Shown here one piece after another: positions 22,548 through 30,345 of a DNA stretch of 48,890 nt. The DNA comes from Thermocaproicibacter sp041859875 (GTDB lineage: Bacteria; Bacillota; Clostridia; Oscillospirales; Acutalibacteraceae): the NCBI GenBank assembly GCA_041859875.1, contig JBFLFY010000017.1, forward strand, positions 1-48,890, read 5' to 3'. Every line of letters starts with the position of its first letter. Positions within the stretch are counted from its first letter, which is position 1. The notes under the pieces were generated by a model that saw nothing but the letters and a program-made list of their open reading frames with translations, had not been told where the DNA came from and ran no database searches. The position numbers were made by a program, and so were the translations under genes.

Positions 22548-24149
22548 TCAGCGCTGCCTAAGCCAGAAAACATCAGGCTTTGCAAGCAGACGCGAATTGT
22601 TATATGCCATATCGAGCGTCAGAATTGTAGCGCCACGGTAATACGGTGCGCGCCCATTCGTAATCTTTTTCAGTGCAAGCGCACATTCCGGACGGCCGTT
22701 TTCCTCCCTTTCACCCAAGTAGACCGGCAAAAGGAGCTGAATATCGTTATCCTCCATCCAGTACTGCGGCACAGCCAGCTTGTAGTTCCGTTCAGCCATC
22801 AGGCGGGCACGCTGCAGGGCGGAAGAAAAGTCGCGTGCGATTCTGGCAAGCAGCGCGTTTTTCGCTTCCGGGTTTAATTTTACCGCAGCCCATTCTTCGC
22901 TGTACTTTGGCAGGCGGCCGCGCTCCACCCCGTCTTCAAAAATATGGTAATCGTTCAGCTGAATGGGCAAAGACGCATCAAAAAAGACTTTGTCATATGA
23001 ATTAAAGTATTCTGCTATATGTGGAACCTGAAACTGCACGCCGTCGTACACATTTGTGATTTCTGAATCGGTTTCTGAGTAATGATGGAGATTTTCCATC
23101 AAAAAGAAGGTATGCTCACCAAGAACCGGAATCTGCTCGGTCCACTGCTCTTTCTCACCCACCAAAATGATTTGGCGGAAAAGATGGTTCAGAAGCCCGG
23201 TATTAAAGTAAATCTTTCCCCCATACTCATCCACTTTATGTGGTTCCCTCCGGCCTTCCTGCTCTGCCTCTCTATCCTCTTCAAGCAAACGGTCAAGCGT
23301 ATGTTCAAGGTAATTGCGGAGTACGCCGAACGGCTCGGCATCGGGACCGGAGAGGGTCCAGTCTTCATCCATGGCGTCTTCCGCAAGGTCCTGCAGAAAA
23401 GCCTGCATGGCCTGTCTGTTTTCAAAATGCAGCATTCCATAATGAACACAGTGGCAGTCGGAAATGCGTTTTAAAAGCGTTTCCTGTGTAATAGCGAGCG
23501 CACCCCACCAAGGCTGCACGCCATTCCGGGTGTTTTTCTCCATCAAAAGAAAGATTGGCTGACCGGAAGCAGTTTCGCATTTCATGCGGAAATAGGAGAA
23601 GGGCGGCTTAGTAGCCGGTGTATAAACGCCGATGGCATTTTGCTTTTTCGCTTCTGCATAACTTTGCTGGCAAAGAACAGCGCATTCCTCAGCGCTGATT
23701 TCTTTTTCTGTCATCTTGCACAGCACATAAGAAAGCGGCCCATAATCGTTGCCGGGGATATAAGTATAGGAGGCAAGGCCAAGGTAGGTAATGCGCCAGT
23801 AGTCCAGCATCTCATCCAATGTTCGGATTGTCACGCCATACCAATCGCCGGTAACGATTGAATCCTCTTCATTTTTTCTGGAGAAACCCCCGTAAATCGT
23901 TTCTCCATCCGGCGTTTTATAGCCTGTGTCAATCGCCAGAAAAGAAACGGAATCTGGTGTTGTACGCTCCAGACTGCTGTTAAACAGGAGGTAGCTTGTC
24001 TCCTTGGTATCCCATTGGCTGTCGAGATACTCGTTCAGCCTGCTATAGTCTACACACTGCTGGGAAAGTTTTCGCAGCTCCGCTGCATAAGTTGTGTTGT
24101 TATGGATAAAGCCTAGCCGCTGAAAACCGCTTTTGGATTCATTGATCAT
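22548..24149 (-). CDS. DUF3825-like protein
   Basis: A 533-residue soluble protein without a signal peptide or membrane segment. The C-terminal half (about 310-530; GGKIYFNTGLLNHLFRQI, FFDASLPIQLNDYHIFEDGVERGRLPKYS, YWMEDNDIQLLLPVYL) resembles DUF3825, a family of unknown function sometimes found in phage-defence or stress contexts. The N-terminal part (about 1-270) is not recognised; it holds an acidic, aromatic-rich region. AAGGAG lies 8 nt before the ATG. Single-gene unit. Confidence 0.6.
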   Translation of the reverse strand: MINESKSGFQRLGFIHNNTTYAAELRKLSQQCVDYSRLNEYLDSQWDTKETSYLLFNSSLERTTPDSVSFLAIDTGYKTPDGETIYGGFSRKNEEDSIVTGDWYGVTIRTLDEMLDYWRITYLGLASYTYIPGNDYGPLSYVLCKMTEKEISAEECAVLCQQSYAEAKKQNAIGVYTPATKPPFSYFRMKCETASGQPIFLLMEKNTRNGVQPWWGALAITQETLLKRISDCHCVHYGMLHFENRQAMQAFLQDLAEDAMDEDWTLSGPDAEPFGVLRNYLEHTLDRLLEEDREAEQEGRREPHKVDEYGGKIYFNTGLLNHLFRQIILVGEKEQWTEQIPVLGEHTFFLMENLHHYSETDSEITNVYDGVQFQVPHIAEYFNSYDKVFFDASLPIQLNDYHIFEDGVERGRLPKYSEEWAAVKLNPEAKNALLARIARDFSSALQRARLMAERNYKLAVPQYWMEDNDIQLLLPVYLGEREENGRPECALALKKITNGRAPYYRGATILTLDMAYNNSRLLAKPDVFWLRQR

Positions 24150-24461
24150 AGTATCAACTCCTTTGTAACAATAATAATAGAATAGTAAATTTCTAACGGA
24201 ACACAGTTGCTTTTACTTAGCAGCATCTTGCTTCCGGTTTTTCGCTGTATAGCAGCATTTTCCATTATTATATCACTGCAGCATTGTGTACGGCAAACAT
24301 TTATTAAAACCTCTACGATTTTCTGTCCTTAACGGGTTGAAATCTGTACAAAAACAAGGCAGGACTTTACTGCCGAGAATCCCGCCTGCGTATTTTTTTA
24401 GGGAATATTGGCATGTTCTGTCACACCAGCATAAGATATACAAACGAAAGGAGGATGCCCT

Positions 24462-24575
24462 ATGTGCTGTTGCTGTAATTGCTGCTGCCGCCGCTGCCGT
24501 TGCTGCCGCTGCGGCTGGGTTTGGAATGGCTCTTTCTGGCGCTGCTGCTACGGCCCAGTATGCAACCGCTGCTAA
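24462..24575 (+). CDS. Cysteine-rich micropeptide (15 Cys in 37 residues)
   Basis: A 37-codon frame with a strong AGGAGG 7 nt before the ATG and a hairpin after it. Cysteines are at positions 2-5, 7-9, 12, 14, 15, 17, 28, 29, 34 and 37; Arg and Trp/Tyr make up most of the rest (CCRCGWVWNGSFWRCCYG in the middle). The N-terminal half looks like a metallothionein or a heavily disulfide-linked tail; the C-terminal half has a WxWNGxFW core. It could be a metal-binding peptide, a spore-coat peptide, or a precursor of a modified peptide, but no maturation enzyme is encoded nearby. CATAAGATA about 20 nt upstream resembles a late sporulation -10, weakly. The family is not recognised. Confidence 0.6.
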   Translation: MCCCCNCCCRRCRCCRCGWVWNGSFWRCCYGPVCNRC

Positions 24576-24591
24576 TTCTAACTTGCCATAA

Positions 24592-24628
24592 AAAGCTCCG
24601 GCATACGTAAAACGTGTGCCGGAGCTTT
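24592..24628 (+). terminator. Hairpin after the Cys-rich peptide gene
   Basis: AAAGCTCCGGCA pairs with TGCCGGAGCTTT (12 bp). No long T-run follows on the plus strand. Confidence 0.6.
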
Positions 24629-24633
24629 GCTGC

Positions 24634-24814
24634 AAAAAAGGCATCCGCAAAAAAGCGAATGCCCAATTATATTTAGTCCCGTGTTACGCCCGGGTGTTCG
24701 ACTGCTGTGCCCGCTTTTGTTGGATAGTCTTATGGAAACAGTACAAGTGACTTCAACGCCGAATAAATGCCTTCGGTTTAGCGCGAAAAGATAGGCTTGT
24801 TGGATATTTTCAAC
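24634..24814 (-). ncRNA. Unclassified small RNA of about 180 nt
   Basis: A non-coding interval bounded by a consensus promoter and a perfect intrinsic terminator on the minus strand. The terminator is GGCATTCGC TTTTTT GCGGATGCC (24640-24663) followed by six T. Internal hairpins include GTTG/CAAC at the 5' end and CCGAA/TTCGG in the middle, and TATCCAACAA occurs twice in single-stranded positions. No convincing ORF is present. It lacks the SRP GGAAGCAG motif, and the 5' hairpin argues against a typical 6S RNA. Candidate classes are raiA-like or an unnamed Clostridia RNA. Confidence 0.65.
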
Positions 24815-24820
24815 TGAATT

Positions 24821-24849
24821 AGTATATCACAGCCCAAACAGGATGTCAA
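24821..24849 (-). promoter_or_regulatory. Promoter of the 180-nt small RNA
   Basis: TTGACA (24844-24849), 17-bp spacer, TATACT (24821-24826) on the minus strand; the expected start is near 24814. Confidence 0.82.
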
Positions 24850-24938
24850 GAATTTTTTTAGAACCATTTGGCTAACCTGCCTTCTTTTTTCGAATAGCGT
24901 CTTTCCCTGACGGTTACACTAAGCGTGAGGTGATATTC

Positions 24939-25130
24939 ATGGCAAAAAAGGGAATGGCACGCCCTGAATGGACTCATACACAGCCGCATAACGAAGCTCC
25001 GCCCGTCCCGGAGATACAGGGAAAAGCCAAACACGGTATCAAGCACGCGAAACCGATTATTGCGGGAACCGGCGGCCCACAGCAAAAAGTTTACCACAAT
25101 AAAAAAGAAACCAGCCCTGCCGAAAAATAA
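24939..25130 (+). CDS. Small hydrophilic protein, unknown function
   Basis: A 63-residue basic protein (MAKKGMARPEWTHTQPHN...) rich in Lys, Pro, Gly and His, with no membrane segment. The start is set at 24939 because GAGGTGA lies 5 nt upstream. The next small gene has the same GAGGTGAT-type site, so the two are probably cotranscribed up to the terminator at 25342. The composition recalls small conserved clostridial proteins expressed in spores, but I cannot assign a family. Confidence 0.65.
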   Translation: MAKKGMARPEWTHTQPHNEAPPVPEIQGKAKHGIKHAKPIIAGTGGPQQKVYHNKKETSPAEK

Positions 25131-25146
25131 TTTTGAGGTGATTTGT

Positions 25147-25281
25147 ATGCCAAAGGACAGTCAGCCGGACAGCAAAGAATCCCGCGGGGGAAAATGTCAC
25201 GGCCAAACACCCATCACAAAAGAAAACCAGAATCAAAGCAATAACACAAAGAAGCAGTCCGCAGAGCCCAATGATGTCTGA
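25147..25281 (+). CDS. Tiny polar protein, unknown function
   Basis: A 44-residue, highly polar protein (MPKDSQPDSKESRGGKCHGQ...) rich in Ser, Asn, Gln and Lys with one Cys. GAGGTGA lies 5 nt before the ATG, the same arrangement as the preceding gene 16 bp upstream. It is likely disordered. Function is unknown. Confidence 0.55.
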   Translation: MPKDSQPDSKESRGGKCHGQTPITKENQNQSNNTKKQSAEPNDV

Positions 25282-25341
25282 ATGTTTTTCTGCTCACTCC
25301 GGTACTTTGGTAGTTTTCATACAAATAAAAATTGCAGCAGC

Positions 25342-25381
25342 AAAAATTCCGCATGGCATAAAGCCATACGGAATTTTTTTG
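25342..25381. terminator. Bidirectional terminator
   Basis: AAAAATTCCGCATGGC and GCCATACGGAATTTTTTT form a long stem with ATAAA loop and one mismatch. It serves the two small plus-strand genes and the minus-strand chemoreceptor gene. Confidence 0.85.
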
Positions 25382-25440
25382 TTGAACCGCTGCGAAAGCT
25401 GCTGCCGTTTTCCGCAGCTTTTAGCGGGCTTGGATACCGG

Positions 25441-27132
25441 CTAACCTTCCGAAGAACTTTGCAGTTTAAAGACCGCAAGGGTGTTTTTCAGCATTTGAGC
25501 CTGGCTGCTTAATTCTTCACTTGTTGCAGCACTCTCCTCGCTGGTAGCAGAGTTTGTCTGAACTACTGCTGAAATCTGGTCAACTCCTGCCGTAATCTGA
25601 TTAATGGAAGTTGCCTGCGCTGCGGAAGCGCTGGATATTTTTCCAATCAGGTCTGTGGTCTTTTTTGCCGTATCCATAACGCTGCTTAAGGATTTTGCCG
25701 TTGCGTCTGCGGTCTTCTGTCCTTTTTCAACAGCACTGATTTCACGCTGAATTAGTGCCGTTGTGTTTTTCGCTGCTTCTGCACTTTTATTTGCCAAATT
25801 CCGGACTTCATCCGCAACAACCGCAAATCCCTTTCCGGCGTCACCTGCGCGGGCAGCTTCGACTGCCGCATTGAGCGAAAGAATATTTGTCTGGAAAGCA
25901 ATGTCTTCTATCGTTTTTATAATATTGGCAATTTGGCTGGAGGAGTCACTGATTTCGGCCATAGCAGACACCATCGACTGCATTTGCTCATTGCCGTGAA
26001 CCAATTCTGCGGAGGACTGCTGCGAAAATTGATCCGCATTTGCGGCGTTTGCAGCATTCTTATTCACTCGTCCAGCAATTTCAACAATGGATGCCGACAG
26101 TTCCTCAACCGAACTCGCCTGTTCCGTCGCGCCTTGCGCCAAAGCCTGTGCGCCGCTGGAAACCTGCTCGGCACCGCTGCTGACCTGCTCTGCTGACGCA
26201 TCAATAATAGAAATGGTTTTGCTCAGGTCTCGAGAAATTTTAAGGAGTGACTCCTTAATCGGCGCAAAATCGCCGCGGTAATTCTGCGTGATTTTCTCCG
26301 TCATGTCTCCTTTTGCCATTAAGTTCAGATGATGGGAAATATCATTTACATACTGTTTCAGTGTTGAAGAAGCAGCTTTGAGCGAATTTGCAAGAGAACC
26401 AATCTCATCTTTAGAAACATAGGTTATCTTAACGTCAAGGTTCCCTTCTGCAAGGCTGCGCGCCGCTGTAGCCATTTCATTAATTGGCCGGCTTAAAACG
26501 CGGGAAAGCCAGACACCCCATAGGACGGAGCCAACAGCCCCCGCAACAATAATTACAGCTAAAATAATGGTCATGACAAAAGCAGTGTTCTGGTTCTTTT
26601 CATTGTTCGCTTCAGCCGCTATGATAGTTCGATTCATGCAGATGCTGTAATACCCGGTAACTTTTCTTGCGGCAGTTTTAAAAGAGTCCATATGCTGCAT
26701 AGCCTGGTTTGTGTTTCCTTGATCCATATCCTTGACAATCTGCTGGAAGAGAGGATACATCGTACCCGAAAATCTGTTTTTTGCATCCTTGAAAAACGGC
26801 TTTAATTGGGGGTCCGTAAGAGTTGGCTCATACTTTGCTAAAGCCGTACTATATTCTCTTAGATACTGTGCAGACTTTACCTGAAGGGTGTATTTCTGGG
26901 AAGGATCTTTCCCATAGAGGATGTAATCTCTTGCCAAGTCGGAGATGTCTTTCACGTTAGAGATGACACTGGAGATAACAGGGATTGGGGCTGTTTCCTG
27001 CTCATAGAGTGTTTGGCTGCTTGCTTTCATTTGCAGCAGGGAAACGATACCGCAGGTTCCGATGATTAGTGAAACAAAAGATATTGCAAGAAATGAAACA
27101 ATTAGTTTTGCAGAAATTTTTAAGTTTTTCAT
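25441..27132 (-). CDS. Methyl-accepting chemotaxis protein (4HB, HAMP, signalling domain)
   Basis: A 563-residue transmembrane receptor. TM1 is at about 10-30, an extracytoplasmic four-helix-bundle domain at about 31-180, TM2 at about 183-208, HAMP at about 208-262, and the signalling hairpin contains AFQTNILSLNAAVEAARAGD and GFAVVADEVRNLANKS. It lies 50 bp after the gene for a sugar-binding lipoprotein on the same strand, without an intervening terminator, so the lipoprotein may present ligand to this receptor. AAAGGG precedes the ATG. Confidence 0.93.
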   Translation of the reverse strand: MKNLKISAKLIVSFLAISFVSLIIGTCGIVSLLQMKASSQTLYEQETAPIPVISSVISNVKDISDLARDYILYGKDPSQKYTLQVKSAQYLREYSTALAKYEPTLTDPQLKPFFKDAKNRFSGTMYPLFQQIVKDMDQGNTNQAMQHMDSFKTAARKVTGYYSICMNRTIIAAEANNEKNQNTAFVMTIILAVIIVAGAVGSVLWGVWLSRVLSRPINEMATAARSLAEGNLDVKITYVSKDEIGSLANSLKAASSTLKQYVNDISHHLNLMAKGDMTEKITQNYRGDFAPIKESLLKISRDLSKTISIIDASAEQVSSGAEQVSSGAQALAQGATEQASSVEELSASIVEIAGRVNKNAANAANADQFSQQSSAELVHGNEQMQSMVSAMAEISDSSSQIANIIKTIEDIAFQTNILSLNAAVEAARAGDAGKGFAVVADEVRNLANKSAEAAKNTTALIQREISAVEKGQKTADATAKSLSSVMDTAKKTTDLIGKISSASAAQATSINQITAGVDQISAVVQTNSATSEESAATSEELSSQAQMLKNTLAVFKLQSSSEG

Positions 27133-27181
27133 AGAATTCCCTTTTCACATTCGTTATTTCATTCACAAGAGAAATGATGAA

Positions 27182-28444
27182 TCATTTTGAAGCCCCGTAA
27201 AGACCTTTCTGTAATGTCTGCATAGCTTCGTCAACACTTGTTTTTCCGGTTAAAACGGAATTCATTGTGTTCGGCCATGTTGTGCTGATCCATTCTGTCG
27301 TTGAATTCAAAATTGGAAAAATACCTGCATGCTTTTGCCCTTCAATGGATACCTTCATAAATTTATCGCTCTGGAATTCATCAAGTTTTTGAACTCTTTT
27401 GCTGACCGGAACGTTTCCGGTCGCAGCGCACCAGGTTTCCTGGCCTTTGCCTGCTGCAAGATACGTTAGCCATTGAAATGCAGCTTCTTTGTTCTTGCAG
27501 CTTTCAAATATAACGTTTTCTGTGTCGCCCATAGAGGTCCACTGATTTTCTCCGGCTGGGAAAACAAAAGCGCCAACGTCATTGCCAAACGCCTTCACCA
27601 TATCTTTGGAAGAGCCAATATGATGAATTGTCATCGCTGTTTTTCCTGCTTTAAAATCTGCTATAATCTGGTTAAAACCGTCTGTGGGCGCGGTTGGCGG
27701 GGTATAACCCTTTTTGTAGAGGTTAACAAAGTCCTGCATGCCGGCGATTGCTTTCTCGCTTGCCAGATTTTTAAAATCTCCGCCGCGGGCATAAATAAAA
27801 CTTCCCCAGGGCTCCTGACCACCTTTTGCTCCCCGCATTCCGAAACCGTAGACATCAATTTTTCCGTCGCCATTGGTGTCCCGCGTGAGTTTTTTACAAG
27901 CGGTAAGAAATTCATCGTATGTTTTTGGAATTCCAATTCCGGCAGCTTTAAACATAGAAGGCCTGTAATAAACATAAAGAATCTGTGTATTCCATGGCAT
28001 TACATAAATACTGCTTGTTCCACTGGCCTGTTTCATGGTGTTATAAAGGCTTGTATCAATATCATCCTTATCCTTCCAGGAGGAAATATACTGGTCTAAA
28101 TTAACAAGCAGCTTGTTTGAAACGAACAGCGGAGTTGAGGTCAGTTTCCATGATGCAGCGTCCGGCCCGTTTCCACCCATGGACGCTGAAAACAAATCTT
28201 CCGTATAAGCACCGCCGTCCCAAGGATATTCGAGGGAGGTTACTTTAATATTTGATTTATTTGTAGCGTTAAAATCCTTTGTCATTTCCTGCATTTTTGC
28301 AGAATAATTAGCGCTGTCAGCCCAGTACCAATAAGTCACGTTCGTTGTTCCCGAATTACTGTTTTGTTTGGATGTGCCGGAACATGCGCTGAACACTGTC
28401 AATGATAGAACTGTTGCAAAAATTATTGATAAAACTTTTTTCAT
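27182..28444 (-). CDS. Extracellular solute-binding lipoprotein, family 1 (sugar type)
   Basis: A 420-residue lipoprotein: basic N terminus, hydrophobic core and lipobox VFSAC with the acylated Cys at residue 21. The mature part shows the family 1 binding-protein pattern (VTYWYWADSANYSAKMQE, YVYYRPSMFKAAGIGIPKTYDEF, FGMRGAKGGQEPWG), typical of oligosaccharide receptors. No ABC permease or ATPase gene adjoins it. The partner downstream is a chemoreceptor and a GH5 glycosidase gene lies 325 bp upstream on the same strand, so a sensing role or use of a distant transporter is inferred. Confidence 0.9.
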   Translation of the reverse strand: MKKVLSIIFATVLSLTVFSACSGTSKQNSNSGTTNVTYWYWADSANYSAKMQEMTKDFNATNKSNIKVTSLEYPWDGGAYTEDLFSASMGGNGPDAASWKLTSTPLFVSNKLLVNLDQYISSWKDKDDIDTSLYNTMKQASGTSSIYVMPWNTQILYVYYRPSMFKAAGIGIPKTYDEFLTACKKLTRDTNGDGKIDVYGFGMRGAKGGQEPWGSFIYARGGDFKNLASEKAIAGMQDFVNLYKKGYTPPTAPTDGFNQIIADFKAGKTAMTIHHIGSSKDMVKAFGNDVGAFVFPAGENQWTSMGDTENVIFESCKNKEAAFQWLTYLAAGKGQETWCAATGNVPVSKRVQKLDEFQSDKFMKVSIEGQKHAGIFPILNSTTEWISTTWPNTMNSVLTGKTSVDEAMQTLQKGLYGASK

Positions 28445-28615
28445 GATGCTCTCTCAAGTCCTGTCGTTATGTTATTTATTTTAGTTCATATTTTTCAGCT
28501 TAATTAGGTGAGTTTCCCGCAATACCCCCTGCAAATAACAGAGTTTTGTGCCAAAAATTCATAATACAACATCAGCCTTCCTCTTTCGATAAAATATTCT
28601 TATATAGTTTTAAAT

Positions 28616-28644
28616 ATTGTATATCATTTACAAAATAATGTCAA
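28616..28644 (-). promoter_or_regulatory. Promoter of the binding protein - chemoreceptor operon
   Basis: TTGACA (28639-28644), 17-bp spacer, TACAAT (28616-28621) on the minus strand. The leader of about 160 nt before the lipoprotein start is AT-rich and shows no recognised riboswitch. Confidence 0.7.
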
Positions 28645-28702
28645 TTACTAATCCAATATTTAGTACTGTTTTAATGAGCGTAAAAAAGCTTCAGACAGAA
28701 AA

Positions 28703-28738
28703 ATATCCCGCATGGCCTAGAGCCAGCGGGATTTTTTA
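28703..28738. terminator. Terminator after the GH5 gene
   Basis: ATCCCGC-TGGC / GCCA-GCGGGAT stem with CTAGA loop, T-tracts on both sides. It separates the GH5 gene from the binding-protein promoter. Confidence 0.8.
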
Positions 28739-28768
28739 GGGTAAAGCAAGCAATTTACTTCTGATAAT

Positions 28769-29788
28769 TTATTTTTTTAAGGAATCCAGTAAAGTCTTGT
28801 AGTGACCGCCACAAATACCAAAATTCATCTCACGATAATTCCATATTGCATGCCCAATTTTATACTTTTCAAATATCTGATGAATGTCATGGAACCACAG
28901 TAGTGTACTCTTTTCATCTGCTTGATCTATAACGCCATACTCGCCGCAGTAAAGCATTGCATTGTTCTCTTCAGCTTTCCGAATGGCTTCTTTAAAAATC
29001 GCTTCAAAAAATTCTGGGCCTATCTTTGAGACGCCATCCACATGGAAGCAATCACTGAAGCCTTTATTAATGACCTCGCCTGCTTTTTCGTATGCCTCAA
29101 TCGTATTTGGATACACAATATGAAAATCAGAAGGCATATTCTCGACCCAGCCTGCCGTCTGGTGTGTGAAAATCAGCGGTTCATAGCAGTGAAAATTATA
29201 GACAATATTTTCATCATAAGGTGCATCTAAGAGTTTCACCTTCATGACACTGTTATTGCATACCCCACCGACAATGATTCTTGCCTTCTTCGAATATACT
29301 CGTATGGCCTGAATCGTCTTTATAATAATGCCGTTCCACTGCTGTGCGACATCCGGCGATACCACTTCATTCAGCAATTCAAAAGCAAGCATCTCGTCCA
29401 ATTTGCCATACCGTGAAGCAAGCTCTTTCCAGAGATTGATAAAGCGATCCTGCAAACCCTGATTTTCAAAAAATCCCTGCTCATTTTCGCCTTTATCGAA
29501 AGAATAGCCTTTTGTCTTATGCAAATCGAGAACCATATTCAGATGATACTTCCTGCACCATTCCACACAGCGGTCAAGATAAACAAAACCCTCTTCTTTA
29601 AAATCGCCATTTTCATTCTGTATCAGTTCGTAATCAACCGGGACGCGCACATGATCCATTCCCCATTTTGAAATGGTTTCAAAATCCTTTTCAACAACAA
29701 AAGTATTATATCGTTTCTTCGTATGATTACATTGCGACAGCCAGCCGCCTAAATTAATCCCATTCTTAAAACCAGTAAATTCTCGCAT
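28769..29788 (-). CDS. Glycoside hydrolase family 5 (cytoplasmic)
   Basis: A 339-residue (beta/alpha)8 glycosidase with no signal peptide. The acid/base Glu is in FELLNEVVSP (about residue 144) and the nucleophile Glu in LYCGEYGVID (about residue 287); GINLGGWLSQC at the N terminus and DHVRVPVDYELI are also typical of GH5. It probably cleaves imported beta-glucosidic oligosaccharides, but the substrate cannot be read from sequence. GGAG lies 8 nt before the ATG. The leader contains a palindrome and a three-codon mini-frame. Confidence 0.9.
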   Translation of the reverse strand: MREFTGFKNGINLGGWLSQCNHTKKRYNTFVVEKDFETISKWGMDHVRVPVDYELIQNENGDFKEEGFVYLDRCVEWCRKYHLNMVLDLHKTKGYSFDKGENEQGFFENQGLQDRFINLWKELASRYGKLDEMLAFELLNEVVSPDVAQQWNGIIIKTIQAIRVYSKKARIIVGGVCNNSVMKVKLLDAPYDENIVYNFHCYEPLIFTHQTAGWVENMPSDFHIVYPNTIEAYEKAGEVINKGFSDCFHVDGVSKIGPEFFEAIFKEAIRKAEENNAMLYCGEYGVIDQADEKSTLLWFHDIHQIFEKYKIGHAIWNYREMNFGICGGHYKTLLDSLKK

Positions 29789-29881
29789 AAATCATTCTCC
29801 ATCCTTTTACTTTCGTGTTTTATTAAGAAACGACATCAGTTTTTAATGTATCAAGGCACTAACTTCAGAAGACATCTTTTC

Positions 29882-29895
29882 GAAGCAATTGCTTC
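29882..29895. promoter_or_regulatory. Perfect 14-bp palindrome in the GH5 leader
   Basis: GAAGCAATTGCTTC is a perfect palindrome about 50 nt downstream of the GH5 transcription start. Such sites are typical operators for LacI-family sugar repressors, but no repressor gene adjoins it. Confidence 0.5.
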
Positions 29896-29915
29896 ATTCA
29901 GCAAATTGCAAGAGA

Positions 29916-29927
29916 CTAAACAAACAT
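29916..29927 (-). other. Three-codon mini-ORF in the GH5 leader
   Basis: AGAGGTGA (29932-29939) is followed at normal spacing by ATG TTT GTT TAG. A strong ribosome binding site with an immediate stop, about 130 nt before the real GH5 start, could be a regulatory or decayed leader frame. Confidence 0.35.
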
Positions 29928-29946
29928 TTTTCACCTCTTTAGCAAA

Positions 29947-29974
29947 ATTATAGCATGATGAGCCAAAGCCGCAA
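29947..29974 (-). promoter_or_regulatory. GH5 gene promoter
   Basis: TTGCGG (29969-29974), 16-bp spacer, TATAAT (29947-29952) on the minus strand. Confidence 0.6.
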
Positions 29975-30042
29975 TACTTCCGCTCTAAAATTATGTGAAA
30001 ACCTAAACTCGTTGGTCATACGCCTATCACAATTTTTAAACA

Positions 30043-30080
30043 ACAAAAAGCCCGCAGGCCACAAAGCCATGCGGGTTTCA
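30043..30080 (-). terminator. tRNA-Ala terminator
   Basis: Minus-strand hairpin AACCCGCATGGC / GCCTGCGGGCTT followed by a T-run, directly after the tRNA. Confidence 0.8.
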
Positions 30081-30084
30081 TTTA

Positions 30085-30160
30085 TGGTGGAGCATAGCGG
30101 GATCGAACCGCTGACCTCCACACTGCCAGTGTGGCGCTCTCCCAGCTGAGCTAATACCCC
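30085..30160 (-). tRNA. tRNA-Ala (anticodon GGC)
   Basis: A 76-nt cloverleaf on the minus strand: acceptor stem GGGGTAT/ATGCTCC (with G-U pairs), D-arm GCTCAGCTGGGAGAGC, anticodon loop CTGGCAG with anticodon GGC, T-arm GGTTCGATCCCGC-type loop, and an encoded 3' CCA. Its own promoter and terminator flank it. Confidence 0.93.
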
Positions 30161-30196
30161 AAACTGCAATTTGCCGTGATTTAACACAGCTTTATT

Positions 30197-30225
30197 ATAA
30201 TACTCTGTTCTACAGCAAAATGCAA
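30197..30225 (-). promoter_or_regulatory. tRNA-Ala promoter
   Basis: TTGCAT (30220-30225), 17-bp spacer, TATTAT (30197-30202) on the minus strand. Confidence 0.65.
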
Positions 30226-30271
30226 GGCTTTTCGCAAAAAATAGCCCAAAGTTTGTGTTTGAAAGCAAAAG

Positions 30272-30300
30272 TTGAAAAAGGGGAAAAGTTCTGATACACT
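30272..30300 (+). promoter_or_regulatory. TetR gene promoter
   Basis: TTGAAA (30272-30277), 17-bp spacer, TACACT (30295-30300), about 45 nt before the start codon. Confidence 0.55.
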
Positions 30301-30345
30301 TAGTATTAGAAAAAGCATTTTTCTGCCGAATTGTGAGGGTTTTCT

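Noticed and set aside
24273..24650. Ala-rich 125-codon frame on the minus strand
   Set aside because: It is the complement of the TGC/CGC-rich Cys peptide gene and runs into the small RNA terminator; no start signal.
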